Below, in pieces: positions 17,905 to 25,896 of a stretch of DNA of 64,000 nucleotides (positions within the stretch are counted from its first letter, which is position 1; each line of letters opens with the position of its first letter). Location: assembly GCF_000018145.1 (NCBI RefSeq), contig NC_009952.1:1488001-1552000 (forward strand), given 5' to 3'. The translations under genes were made by a program, and so were the position numbers. A model generated the notes under the pieces. It saw only the letters and a list, made by a program, of their open reading frames with translations. It was not told where the DNA came from and ran no database searches. Source of the DNA: Dinoroseobacter shibae DFL 12 = DSM 16493 (lineage in GTDB: Bacteria; Pseudomonadota; Alphaproteobacteria; Rhodobacterales; Rhodobacteraceae).

Positions 17905-18085
17905 GGGCGATTGCGGTGGTCAGGGTCCGGGCGTAGCCGTAGCGACCTTATTGGGATGCAAGCGCGGTGATGTCCGCGGTCAGAACGTCTTCCTGGGGAC
18001 GCCCGCGTGGAACCTGCCGCTGCGTCGATCGATGCTGGCCGAGGACACGGCAGGCAAGCCGCTCCGACACAGTGCGTCTCGCGGC
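17905..18085 (-). pseudogene. IS3-family OrfB transposase remnant
   Basis: The minus-strand frame reads VSERLACRVLGQHRSTQRQ, then PRGRPQEDVLTADITALASQ, a stop, then GRYGY. This is the start of IS3-family (IS407-like) OrfB, where the normal sequence is ALAxQYGRYGYRR. The Tyr codon has become TAA (17948-17950) and homology is lost soon after, before the DDE core. It lies between an IS6 remnant and a broken merR. Confidence 0.65.
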
Positions 18086-18299
18086 GCAGGGGCGGCACGT
18101 GGGTGACCCCGCATCCTCGGGATGTCTCGTCATGTGTCTAAAAAGCCTCGGATGTCCGTCTTTTGGAGCAGGCCTAAAAGCTATAGCGGGTAGAGATTCA
18201 AGCGGATTTCGCACAGGGTCGGCGGTGCTGACGTTGTTTGAGGGCCTTGTGCGAACGGGGTGAAAACCTACATCTTTTGTATCTAGCCAGAGTTCTCAC

Positions 18300-18724
18300 A
18301 TCCTAGCCATCGGCACACTCGCCACGCGCACCGGCACCAAGGTACAGACGTTCCGCTATTACAAGCAGATCGGGCTGATGCCCTAACCTAGGCGGACCCA
18401 AGGTGGACAGAGGCGCTATGGCGAGGCGGATATCAACCGGCTCGCCTCATCCGTTGTGCGCGCAAACTTGGCTTCACGCTCGACGCGATCCGCGAGCTTA
18501 TGGCGCTGTCGGAAACGCCGAACCGCCCCTGTGCCGAGGTGGACCAAATTGCACATCGCCAACTCCAGGAGGTGGAGGCCCGGATCGCCTGGCTCGAGGT
18601 GCCGCGCGCGGAACTCAAGCGCATGCTGCAGGAATGCGGGCGCGACACGGTTGCGGCATGCTGCGTGCTGGAGCTGTTGTGCGACCATTGCGCCTGCCGT
18701 GCGCGCAGGGATGCGCGGGACTGA
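18300..18724 (+). pseudogene. MerR-family regulator, disrupted
   Basis: Translation of the plus strand gives IGTLATRTGTKVQTFRYYKQ-IGLMP, then a TAA at 18384 where MerR proteins continue into PxRTxGGQRRYGEADINRL. After a one-base deletion near 18447, the frame continues LIRCARKLGFTLDAIRELMA and on to a C-terminus rich in Cys (CCVLELLCDHCACRA). The order is that of metal-type MerR regulators (MerR/CueR/ZntR group) with C-terminal metal cysteines. The stop plus frameshift show that it is not functional. No metal-resistance genes remain beside it. Confidence 0.8.
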
Positions 18725-18777
18725 CCGATGTTCCGCTCTTGCGGGCCCCTCAGAAAAGGCGCCCGCCAGCTTCCCGC

Positions 18778-21000
18778 TCAGAATGTTGAACGCAGACCGA
18801 TATAGAAGGATCGGCCGTCCCCGGGAATGAAGGCGGCCTGATCGTTGCGCGCCTGGTCGACGATCAGTGTTGAGGCCGCATAGCGTTCGTCGGTCGCGTT
18901 GCGGATCTCGAAGAACGCTGTGGTGGTTTCGGTCACGGCATAGCGCATATTGAGGTCCAGCGTCGCGAACGGATCCGCGTGGAGCGTATTGAGATTGTCC
19001 ACCGGGGTCTTGACCGGCCGCCAGTAAAGCCGTCCCCCGAGGTTGAGCCGGTCGGTTGCGGCCCAATCAAGCGCGAGGTCGATCACATGGGGCGTGGCGC
19101 CCGCGAGGCGGTTATTGCCCCGCACGGGATCGTCGTCGAAGCGGAAGTCTTGATAGGTGTAGGCGAGCCGGGCAGCGACATCGCCGAACACGGCGGAGAC
19201 CCCGAGCTCGACCCCTTTGTGGGTGGTCTCTCCGGCATTGACGGCGCCGAGCGAGGCCCCGGTGACGTCGCGGAGCGAGAGCAGCTCGTTTTCGATCGCG
19301 GCGTGATAGACCACCGCATCGACATCGAACGCGCCGACCTGGCCGCGCCAGCCGATCTCGACGGTGGTCGCGGTCTGCGCCTCCAGGTCCGGAGTGGCGA
19401 AGGCGGAGGCGGGAAAGGCCGGGTTCGGTGGTTGCGGGCGGCCCGCACTGCTGTTCGGGGTGCCGTTGATGGTCGCGAGCAGGTCGTTATGGGTCGGCGG
19501 CTCGAAGGACCGGCTGATCGCGCCGAACACGAGGTTGCGGTCGTTCACCTGGTAGCTGAGGGCGAGCGAGGGGCTCCAGCCCTCGTAGGTGCGGGAATAG
19601 CTCGTGTCCTCGAAAGGGACGACGCCCGGGGGCAGGGCCATATCGGGCATCGCCGGGTTGAAGGCCAGCGTGGGCCGTGTGGCGGCGCCAAACCGGTCGT
19701 CATTGTCCCGTGTCGCATGGGACCACGCGATGCCCGGGGACAGGACCAGCCGGTCCGAAAGGGGGATATTGGCGATGGCCGAGACCGTCAGGGTGTCGGC
19801 CGAAAGACGGTTGCGGCCGAACCGTGCGCCCCGCGTGCCCGCCTCGTTGAGGAAATAGTCGCGGTCCGCCGTGCCGGTGATGTAGGAGGCGGTGGCCTCG
19901 AAGAGCGGCAGGGCCGCCTCAGGGTCGGGGCGATAGGCATAGCGTGCTACGAAGGTGAAATCGTCCCCGTCCGTTTCGCGGACCCCCGAGGACACAGGGA
20001 AGCGGAAGCTGTCTTCGGTGCGGGCATAGCCGAAGGCGAGATCCGCAACGCTCGCGCCGAACTCGCCGGTGATCCGGGCCCCGATGCGCGCCTGGGTCGC
20101 TTCGCGCCCCGGGTCGTCCCGCGGCACGTTCGGCCCCGGATTGGCGACGCTCGGCGGCGTCCCCGGCGTGAAGACCGGCCCGGCATGGACGGAGGCGGGG
20201 TCCCGGTCCAGTGCCGCGGCGGTGATGGGTCCGGGCACGCCGAAGGAGAGGTCGGTGACGCCCGCGAAGACCCGGGCGGAAATCTGGTCGGTCAGCTCGA
20301 TCCCGAGGTTTGCGTTGAAGGCCTGCCGCTCGGAGTCGTTGTTGTCGTCCCGAAAGCCGTCGCGGGTCAGGGCCTCGAAGCGCAGATGGGCATCGTACCC
20401 GTCGCCCTGCCATCCGGCGATCGCCTCGCCTTCGAGATAGCCGAAACTGCCCCCGGTCAGGCCAAAGCTCAGGCCCGGGGCGGAGGAGCCGGTGGGCGAG
20501 ACGAAGTTCAGCGCCCCGCCCAGCACCGTCGCCCCGAGCCGGTTCGCGGTGTAGCCGCGATAGACCTCGACGAACTCGGCGGCCCTCGGATTGGACAGGC
20601 CCACGATATAGGAGCCATCCGCCTGGTTGAGCGGAAGGCCGTCCTGCAGGAACAGCACACCGCGTTCGACCGGGTTCTGTTGCAGGCCCGATCCGCGGAT
20701 TTGTACCCGGGGTTGATCGAACCCGCCGAAGAAGTCCTGCACCACCACACCCGGCGCCCCGTCCAGCACATCGGACAGGGTCACGGTCGCGCTGTCGCGA
20801 TAACTGTCGCCTCGCAGCAGGTCGGTCCCGCCCGGGGTGGCGCGCTGGCGGTCCTCAGCGGTGGCCAGGGCGCCACTGGTGCCGTCGATGACGATCGGTT
20901 CCAGTTCGATGGTGGTGCCCGGCGTGGCTGATTGGCCGAGGGCGAGGGTTGGCATCAGGGCGGCGACCGCGGTGGCGGTCAGGGGTCTTGTGAACGGCAT
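18778..21000 (-). CDS. TonB-dependent outer-membrane receptor
   Basis: A 740-residue receptor with a Sec signal (MPFTRPLTATAVAALMPTLA..., cleaved near residue 22), a plug domain (LSDVLDGAPGVVVQDFFGGF; VQIRGSGLQQNPVERGV; LGATVLGGALNFVSPTG), and a 22-strand barrel ending in the terminal aromatic YIGLRSTF. The plug is closest in style to FecA-type receptors. I see no clear copper-binding Met/His clusters of the NosA/OprC kind. It is the last gene of a minus-strand set with NnrS and an ABC importer, 56 bp after the nnrS stop. The ligand is unknown, but the context suggests the same substrate as the ABC system. Confidence 0.9.
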   Translation of the reverse strand: MPFTRPLTATAVAALMPTLALGQSATPGTTIELEPIVIDGTSGALATAEDRQRATPGGTDLLRGDSYRDSATVTLSDVLDGAPGVVVQDFFGGFDQPRVQIRGSGLQQNPVERGVLFLQDGLPLNQADGSYIVGLSNPRAAEFVEVYRGYTANRLGATVLGGALNFVSPTGSSAPGLSFGLTGGSFGYLEGEAIAGWQGDGYDAHLRFEALTRDGFRDDNNDSERQAFNANLGIELTDQISARVFAGVTDLSFGVPGPITAAALDRDPASVHAGPVFTPGTPPSVANPGPNVPRDDPGREATQARIGARITGEFGASVADLAFGYARTEDSFRFPVSSGVRETDGDDFTFVARYAYRPDPEAALPLFEATASYITGTADRDYFLNEAGTRGARFGRNRLSADTLTVSAIANIPLSDRLVLSPGIAWSHATRDNDDRFGAATRPTLAFNPAMPDMALPPGVVPFEDTSYSRTYEGWSPSLALSYQVNDRNLVFGAISRSFEPPTHNDLLATINGTPNSSAGRPQPPNPAFPASAFATPDLEAQTATTVEIGWRGQVGAFDVDAVVYHAAIENELLSLRDVTGASLGAVNAGETTHKGVELGVSAVFGDVAARLAYTYQDFRFDDDPVRGNNRLAGATPHVIDLALDWAATDRLNLGGRLYWRPVKTPVDNLNTLHADPFATLDLNMRYAVTETTTAFFEIRNATDERYAASTLIVDQARNDQAAFIPGDGRSFYIGLRSTF

Positions 21001-21056
21001 TATCCGGTCTTTCGGTTGGTGTGACGGCTGCCGTTACGGTGGCGCGATGAGAAAGG

Positions 21057-22334
21057 TTATTCGGCAGCGGCGGGGTAGGGCGCCGCGGCGGTCGGTGGGA
21101 GGGCGGCCTCGGCGCTGCCGGGCTGAGCGACCGGGGGCGCGATGCGCGACAGGGCGGGCCAATAGGCCGCAAGCCAGAGCAGGAAGCCGCCCCCCCAGGC
21201 GGTGGCGGCGAGTGCCATCGTGGGCAGGGGCAGGTTGATGCCGAAATCCGGGGCAACGCGGAGCAGGACCGCCGCCACGAGCGCGCAGGCGCCGAGCCGC
21301 GCGGGGCGCGAAAGGCCCAGCGGCTGGCCCGTATGCAGGCATCCCGCGATGCAGTAGACCGCGTAGACGCCCAGCCCGAGCCCCCCCATGAAGGCGATGT
21401 GCAGGCCCGTAACGTCCGGCCAGGGCGCCCCGAGGCGCGCCGCCCCGGCAAGCATCAGGCCGAGCCCCGCAAGGGCGCTCGACCCCGCGAGCATGAGGAT
21501 CTCGGTCCGGGCGGCCTCGCGCCCGATGAAGGCCTCGCCGACCCGGTCCATGAAGGCCGCACCGGCCGCGATCAGCAGCCAGGCGGAGACGGCGGCGCTG
21601 ACCCCCAGCGCCTCCCCCGCCATCGCCAGAAGGACCAGGCCGGGCGCGAGGTGCAGCCGCCCGGGATGGGGCCGGAAGGGGGAGGTCCGCTCGGTCGGGT
21701 CGAGCACCAGGTTGGTGATCGGCGCGGTGATCCGCGACAGGGCCAGCCCCAAGAGGCCGAGGAAGGCGAAACCGGCGAGGTGGAGGCCGAGGGTCGCGCG
21801 GGCCAGATCTCCGGTGGCGAAGCCCAGCCGCGCGGTGGCGGTGGTGGCGGCCAGGAGCGCCAGCCAGAAGATGAAGGCAAACAGCCGGTCGGTGCGGCGG
21901 CGGACAGACAGGGCGACCAGCCAGGCGATCAGCGCGAGCATCCAGCCCAGATCGGCGAGCGCGCCGAGCAGGCCCGCGGCCTCCCACCCCGGCAGGCCGA
22001 CCAGCCGGCCAAGGCCCCAGAGCCCCGCCAGCGCCCAGAGCGGACGGCCCCGGGGTGGCGCGGTATCGGTCCATTCCGGCGCGGCGGTGGTGACGAACCC
22101 GATCAGCGCGGCGCCGAAGGCCCCGATCAGCATCTCATGGGCGTGCCAGAGCCCGGGCGGCACCGCCTGCGCCAGGGGCAGCGACAGCCCCCAGGCGACA
22201 ACCCAGAGCAGCGGGAAGAGCGCGGCATAAAGTGCCCCAAGCGCGAAGAACAGCCGGAACCCCTCGTCGCCGAGCGTGGCGCGCCAGCCTCGGGGCAGGG
22301 GTCGGTCGTGGCCGGTGGCGGGGCCGCAGCTCAT
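21057..22334 (-). CDS. nnrS: NnrS family haem-copper membrane protein
   Basis: A 425-residue polytopic inner-membrane protein (about 12 hydrophobic segments). GFRLFFALGALYAALFPLLW at the start and LWHAHEMLIGAFGAALIGFV near residues 55-75 are the NnrS signatures, with the histidines expected to bind haem/copper. NnrS protects against nitric oxide and nitrosative damage to iron pools, and in many denitrifiers it is controlled by Nnr/Dnr. The ATG at 22334 overlaps the ATPase stop (ATGA) and is preferred to a longer frame reaching 22406. It shares an operon with an ABC importer, a YbaN protein and a TonB receptor, with an FNR/Nnr-type box at the operon head. Confidence 0.9.
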   Translation of the reverse strand: MSCGPATGHDRPLPRGWRATLGDEGFRLFFALGALYAALFPLLWVVAWGLSLPLAQAVPPGLWHAHEMLIGAFGAALIGFVTTAAPEWTDTAPPRGRPLWALAGLWGLGRLVGLPGWEAAGLLGALADLGWMLALIAWLVALSVRRRTDRLFAFIFWLALLAATTATARLGFATGDLARATLGLHLAGFAFLGLLGLALSRITAPITNLVLDPTERTSPFRPHPGRLHLAPGLVLLAMAGEALGVSAAVSAWLLIAAGAAFMDRVGEAFIGREAARTEILMLAGSSALAGLGLMLAGAARLGAPWPDVTGLHIAFMGGLGLGVYAVYCIAGCLHTGQPLGLSRPARLGACALVAAVLLRVAPDFGINLPLPTMALAATAWGGGFLLWLAAYWPALSRIAPPVAQPGSAEAALPPTAAAPYPAAAE

Positions 22335-23080
22335 GCGATCTGCCTTTCGTCGACGTCGTGGATGTGGCGGAAGATCGGGTCGCGGCGAGTGGCGGTGCGA
22401 ACCCAATCGAAGACCGCGCTGTCGCTGCGGTCGCGCGGGTCTCCGGTCAGGGGCCGGTCGCCGAGAATGCCGCGCCCATGGGTGTCGAGCACGGCGATGC
22501 GATGGGCGATCCTTGCGGCTTCGGACAGGTCATGGGTGATGAACAGTCCCGACAGGTGGCCCCCGGCGCAGGTCTCGATCACCAGGTCCTGCATGCGGCG
22601 TCTGAGGGCCACGTCGAGGGCGGTGAAGGGCTCGTCGAAGAAGATGAAATCGGGTTCCACCGCGAGGGCCCGGGCGATGGCCACGCGCTGGCGCATACCG
22701 CCGGAAAGCTCCACCGGGTACTTGCCGAGATCCTCGGGAAGGAGCGCCACCTGGGCCGCGGCCCGGGCGATGCGCGCACGCCGCGCGGCGCGCGACAGTC
22801 CCGCGAGGCGCAGCACGTAGTCGATATTGCCCGCCGCCGTGGCCCAGGGCATCAGCGCGGGGTCCTGGAAGATCATCGCGTGGCGGGCGTAGCCATGGGT
22901 GACCCGGCCCGCGCGGGCCTCCGTCAGCCGGGCCGCGATATGGGCAAGGGTGGATTTTCCGCAGCCCGAGGGGCCGACCAGGGCGACGATCTCGCCCCGG
23001 GCGACGTGCAGGTCGATCCCGTCGAGCACCGTGCGGCCGAGATAGGCGTGCCCGATGCCGGAGAGGGTCAGGGCGCTCAT
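22331..23080 (-). CDS. ABC transporter ATP-binding protein (NitT/TauT type)
   Basis: A 249-residue ATPase of the nitrate/sulfonate/bicarbonate importer family. Walker A is GPSGCGKSTL, the Q-loop region is MIFQDPALMPW, the signature is LSGGMRQRVAIARAL and Walker B is FIFFDEPFTALD. It overlaps the permease gene upstream by 4 bp and nnrS downstream by 4 bp, which implies tightly coupled translation. The C-terminal tail (DPIFRHIHDVDERQIA) has no known domain. The substrate is not indicated by the ATPase. Confidence 0.92.
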   Translation of the reverse strand: MSALTLSGIGHAYLGRTVLDGIDLHVARGEIVALVGPSGCGKSTLAHIAARLTEARAGRVTHGYARHAMIFQDPALMPWATAAGNIDYVLRLAGLSRAARRARIARAAAQVALLPEDLGKYPVELSGGMRQRVAIARALAVEPDFIFFDEPFTALDVALRRRMQDLVIETCAGGHLSGLFITHDLSEAARIAHRIAVLDTHGRGILGDRPLTGDPRDRSDSAVFDWVRTATRRDPIFRHIHDVDERQIA

Positions 23081-23904
23081 CGCTTCACCCCCCAGGGGCG
23101 GGCCGCATGGCGCCAGCGGTCTATCTCGGCCTTCACGGGCTGCACGAGCGTGTACTCCACCGCGATCAGCAACGTGACCGCGATCAGCACCCAGGCGAGC
23201 GCCAGTTCGATGTCGAGGTTGATGCGCGCGTCCGCGAGCGCCCCGCCGATGCCGCCCGCGTTGGCCAGAAGCTCTGCCATCACGGCCACCTTGAAGGCGG
23301 TGCCCAGGGCCAGGGCGAGGGCGGGAAAGAGCGTGGTTGTCGTTTGCCGCAGCCCCATGGTCAGGAAGCGCCGCAGCGGGCCGGCCCCGAAGGCCTCGGC
23401 CAGCCGGTCGAGCCGCCGGTCCCGGGTGGTGATGCCGCGCGCCGCCCCCATGAAGACCACCGGCAGGGCCGAGATGAGGATCACCGTGCGCACGGTGGCG
23501 TCGGAGCCGCCGAACCAGATCATCGCAAGGACGATCCACGCGATGGGCGGCACGCCGAGCAGGACCGTGACCAGCGGCGTGACGAGGCGCAGGATCGCCG
23601 GGAAGTATCCCGCCGCCACGCCGAGCGCGGTCCCGGCCGCGGCCACGAGGAAGAACCCGCTGAGGGCGCGTTGCAGGGTCAGCGCGGCGATCTCCCAGGC
23701 CGCCGGGTCGACTGCAAGAGCGCCGACCGTGCCCATCGTGTCGAGCGGCGCGGAGAGGATGAACGGCCCGTAGGCCTCGTGCCCGGCCTGCCATGCGGCG
23801 AAGAGAAGCGCCAGCGCCGCCAGCCCGGCCCAGCCCGACCACAGGAAGGCGCCAATGCGTCCGAGGCGGGCCGCGAGCGATATCAGGAAGGGCTGGATCA
23901 TCAT
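23077..23904 (-). CDS. ABC transporter permease (NitT/TauT type)
   Basis: A permease of about 275 residues with six predicted membrane segments. The ATPase-contact loop lies near residues 170-190 (LAEAFGAGPLRRFLTMGLRQ), the EAA-type motif of SsuC/TauC permeases. The ATGs at 23904 and 23901 are adjacent and either could be used. A 12-codon upstream extension is open but has no hydrophobic or family character. It works with the ATPase downstream and the binding protein upstream (57 bp away). Confidence 0.9.
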   Translation of the reverse strand: MMIQPFLISLAARLGRIGAFLWSGWAGLAALALLFAAWQAGHEAYGPFILSAPLDTMGTVGALAVDPAAWEIAALTLQRALSGFFLVAAAGTALGVAAGYFPAILRLVTPLVTVLLGVPPIAWIVLAMIWFGGSDATVRTVILISALPVVFMGAARGITTRDRRLDRLAEAFGAGPLRRFLTMGLRQTTTTLFPALALALGTAFKVAVMAELLANAGGIGGALADARINLDIELALAWVLIAVTLLIAVEYTLVQPVKAEIDRWRHAARPWGVKR

Positions 23905-23961
23905 GGTGCCGATCTTTCGGGCGGAAGGGCAGGGCGGCACGGGGCCGCCCTGCGGTGCGGG

Positions 23962-24945
23962 TCAGAGGTAGAAGGCGTCGTCGGGCAGGGCGCCGCCGAT
24001 CCGGGCGAGGTCCGTCCCGCCCATGGCCGTCAGCATCCGTTCGATATCCGCCCGCGCCTCGGTGGCGGGACGGGCGACGAGGTTCGCATGGGGGATCGAG
24101 GCCGCCAGAAGCGGCGCTGGCAGGCCGAGGGCCTTCGTTGCATGGGCCGCGGCCGCCTGCGGCTTGGCCAGGACATCGGCGGTCGCCTGCTCCAGCGCGG
24201 TCAGAAGCGCAGGCACCGTCTCGCCATGCTCCGCGAGGAAGGTTCCGGTCAGAGCCAGTCCCGCCTGCGGCAGGACGGGGGCGGCCCCGGTCATCTCGCC
24301 CCAAGCGTTTTGCAGGTTGATCGCGCGCCGGATCTGCTTGCCCGCCTCGCGCCCCCGCAGCACCGCCGCCGTGGTCGAGGGCTCGGCGGTCAGGGCGGCG
24401 TCGACGCGCCCGGCCAGCATCAGCTGCATCGCCTCGGTCGGGGTACCGGCATAGGTGATCTGCAGATCGTCCGGGCCCAGACCGTAATGGGCGAGAAGCT
24501 GGCCGAAAATGATCTCGGGCGTGTCGCCGCGGAAGGGCACGGCGATGTGACGGCCCGCAAGATCGGGGATCGCCGCGATCCCGGGATCTTCGGCGAGGAC
24601 ATAGAGCAGGCCGTTGGTCATGGCATTGGCCAGCCGGATCGGGAAGCCGCGGTTGTAGAGGTTCGCCGCCGCCTGGATCGGCACCACCGAGGCGAGGATC
24701 TCGCCCGAGGTCAGCCCGGCGCGCAACTCGTCGGGGCTGCGCCAGGCGGTAAAGCGCGTCTCGTCCGCGATGTCGGTCAGCAGTCCGGCGGTGACCGCAT
24801 GGGCGAGCGTGATCGACGGACCGGCGGGCGGCCCGTAGAGCGCTAGACGCGGGATCGGGGCGGCGACCGTGCGGCGGGGCAGGGCAAGGGCGCCAGTGGC
24901 GGCGCCGAGAAGGGCGAGGGTGGATCGGCGGGTAAGGGAGGTCAT
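23962..24945 (-). CDS. ABC transporter substrate-binding protein (NMT1/THI5-like)
   Basis: A 327-residue periplasmic protein. The N-terminus MTSLTRRSTLALLGAATGAL resembles a twin-arginine or Sec signal (a single RR before a hydrophobic run). The mature part has the NMT1/THI5-like layout (IPDLAGRHIAVPFRGDTPEI; YAGTPTEAMQLMLAGRVDAA). Relatives bind sulfonates, nitrate, thiamine precursors or unknown ligands. Its operon with NnrS and a TonB receptor is unusual, because small anions normally cross porins without TonB. That suggests a bulky or scarce ligand such as a metal chelate, which is inference. Confidence 0.88.
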   Translation of the reverse strand: MTSLTRRSTLALLGAATGALALPRRTVAAPIPRLALYGPPAGPSITLAHAVTAGLLTDIADETRFTAWRSPDELRAGLTSGEILASVVPIQAAANLYNRGFPIRLANAMTNGLLYVLAEDPGIAAIPDLAGRHIAVPFRGDTPEIIFGQLLAHYGLGPDDLQITYAGTPTEAMQLMLAGRVDAALTAEPSTTAAVLRGREAGKQIRRAINLQNAWGEMTGAAPVLPQAGLALTGTFLAEHGETVPALLTALEQATADVLAKPQAAAAHATKALGLPAPLLAASIPHANLVARPATEARADIERMLTAMGGTDLARIGGALPDDAFYL

Positions 24946-25039
24946 GTCAAGGGGCTCCTGAAGGGCGGCATGGATGATCGGGGCACGCCGGATGTGGGCG
25001 CTGCCGGATCGGGGGGGTCTGATTGGTGAGGCGCCGGGA

Positions 25040-25537
25040 TCAGCGGCGGGAGGCGGGAACGGACCATGCAGAGACTCCAGATGGGCTGGCGCCGGAGGGG
25101 CGCGGGGATCTGGCTGGGGCCGTGTCGGCGCCTGGCTCTGAGAGGGTGGGGCGGCCGCTCGGGCGGCTGAGGATATAGGCGCTTGCGCCCAGCAGACAGG
25201 TCATCTGGACGGCGAGCACCGGCCCGGACACGCCCGCCACGAGGCTGAGGACCAGTGCGGCCCCCATCATCAGGTGCGCCACGACCCTGACGCGCGGGGC
25301 GATGGCCCGATGGGCGCGCCATTCGGCGATCATCGGGCCGAAAATCCCGTGCTGTTCCAGTCTTTGCGCAAGGCGGGGCGCGCCCTTGGCAAAGCAGAAC
25401 GCGCCGAGAATCATGAAGGGTGTGGTTGGCAGGACGGGCAGGACCGCGCCCACCGACCCGGTCGCAAGCGAGACAACCCCGGCAGCGGCCCAGAGGGGCC
25501 GGACGGCGCCTGCGAAGGGGGGTGTCAGCTGTGTCAT
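25040..25537 (-). CDS. YbaN/DUF454 family membrane protein
   Basis: A 165-residue protein with a DUF454 core: LWAAAGVVSLATGSVGAVLP followed by VLPTTPFMILGAFCFAKGAP, an amphipathic stretch, then two further membrane helices near 85-130. The C-terminal 35 or so residues are a Pro/Ser-rich tail with no match. DUF454 proteins are small inner-membrane proteins of unknown function, often near haem or respiratory genes. The start at 25537 is chosen over a longer frame to 25591 because the family motif begins soon after. It is the first gene of the NnrS operon, about 70 bp downstream of the FNR-type box. Confidence 0.88.
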   Translation of the reverse strand: MTQLTPPFAGAVRPLWAAAGVVSLATGSVGAVLPVLPTTPFMILGAFCFAKGAPRLAQRLEQHGIFGPMIAEWRAHRAIAPRVRVVAHLMMGAALVLSLVAGVSGPVLAVQMTCLLGASAYILSRPSGRPTLSEPGADTAPARSPRPSGASPSGVSAWSVPASRR

Positions 25538-25605
25538 GATTCGGGGCGCCGATCGTAAAAGGTGTGTTCGAGAGGACAGATAACAGGGCACGGTCCAGGC
25601 AAGCC

Positions 25606-25619
25606 TTGATGTTGATCAA
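25606..25619 (-). promoter_or_regulatory. FNR/Nnr/Dnr-type operator
   Basis: TTGATGTTGATCAA is a perfect match to the TTGAT-N4-ATCAA site bound by FNR, NnrR and Dnr proteins. The centre is about 75 bp upstream of the ybaN ATG at 25537, a position compatible with activation at about -41.5 if transcription starts some 35 bp before the gene. It heads a minus-strand operon containing nnrS, a classic target of NO-responsive FNR-family regulators. No regulator gene of this family is in the window. Confidence 0.75.
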
Positions 25620-25746
25620 TTTTGTCAGGTTTTAGATCGCCGCCCGCGCCATTGGCTGCGCAGCGCGCGCCGGCTGGTGTCTCGGGACTGCGACACCCGG
25701 TGGCCGGCCGGGGGCGCCGGGCGCTCCGGTCTAGAGGAGCGCTTCG

Positions 25747-25896
25747 ATGCGGGTGTCAACTGCGTTCCCCGGTCACGGCAAGCTAACCCCAGAACAGGAA
25801 GAGCTCAGGATCCTGCGGCGCGAAGTGTCGAAACTGAAGGCGGAGCGGGACATCCTAAAAAAGGCCGCGGTCCACTTCGCCAAGGACCCGCTGTGA
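25747..25896 (+). pseudogene. IS3-family OrfA, C-terminal fragment
   Basis: A 49-residue remnant: [20 protein letters not shown], then [20 protein letters not shown], the leucine-zipper end of IS3-type OrfA. The N-terminal helix-turn-helix is missing, replaced by a few unrelated residues (MRVST). A run of six A followed by G (TCCTAAAAAAGG) is the usual slippery site for the -1 frameshift that makes the OrfAB transposase. The stop overlaps the orfB ATG (TGATG at 25894-25898). Confidence 0.8.

Noticed and set aside
17486-18263. Several short plus-strand open frames of 60-100 codons
   Set aside because: They have no ribosome-binding sites or motifs, and the minus strand there shows IS6 and IS3 transposase homology.
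18778-21000. Identification of the TonB receptor as a NosA/OprC copper receptor
   Set aside because: The denitrification-like context makes it tempting, but I see no Met/His/Cys clusters of the NosA type and the plug resembles FecA-type receptors.
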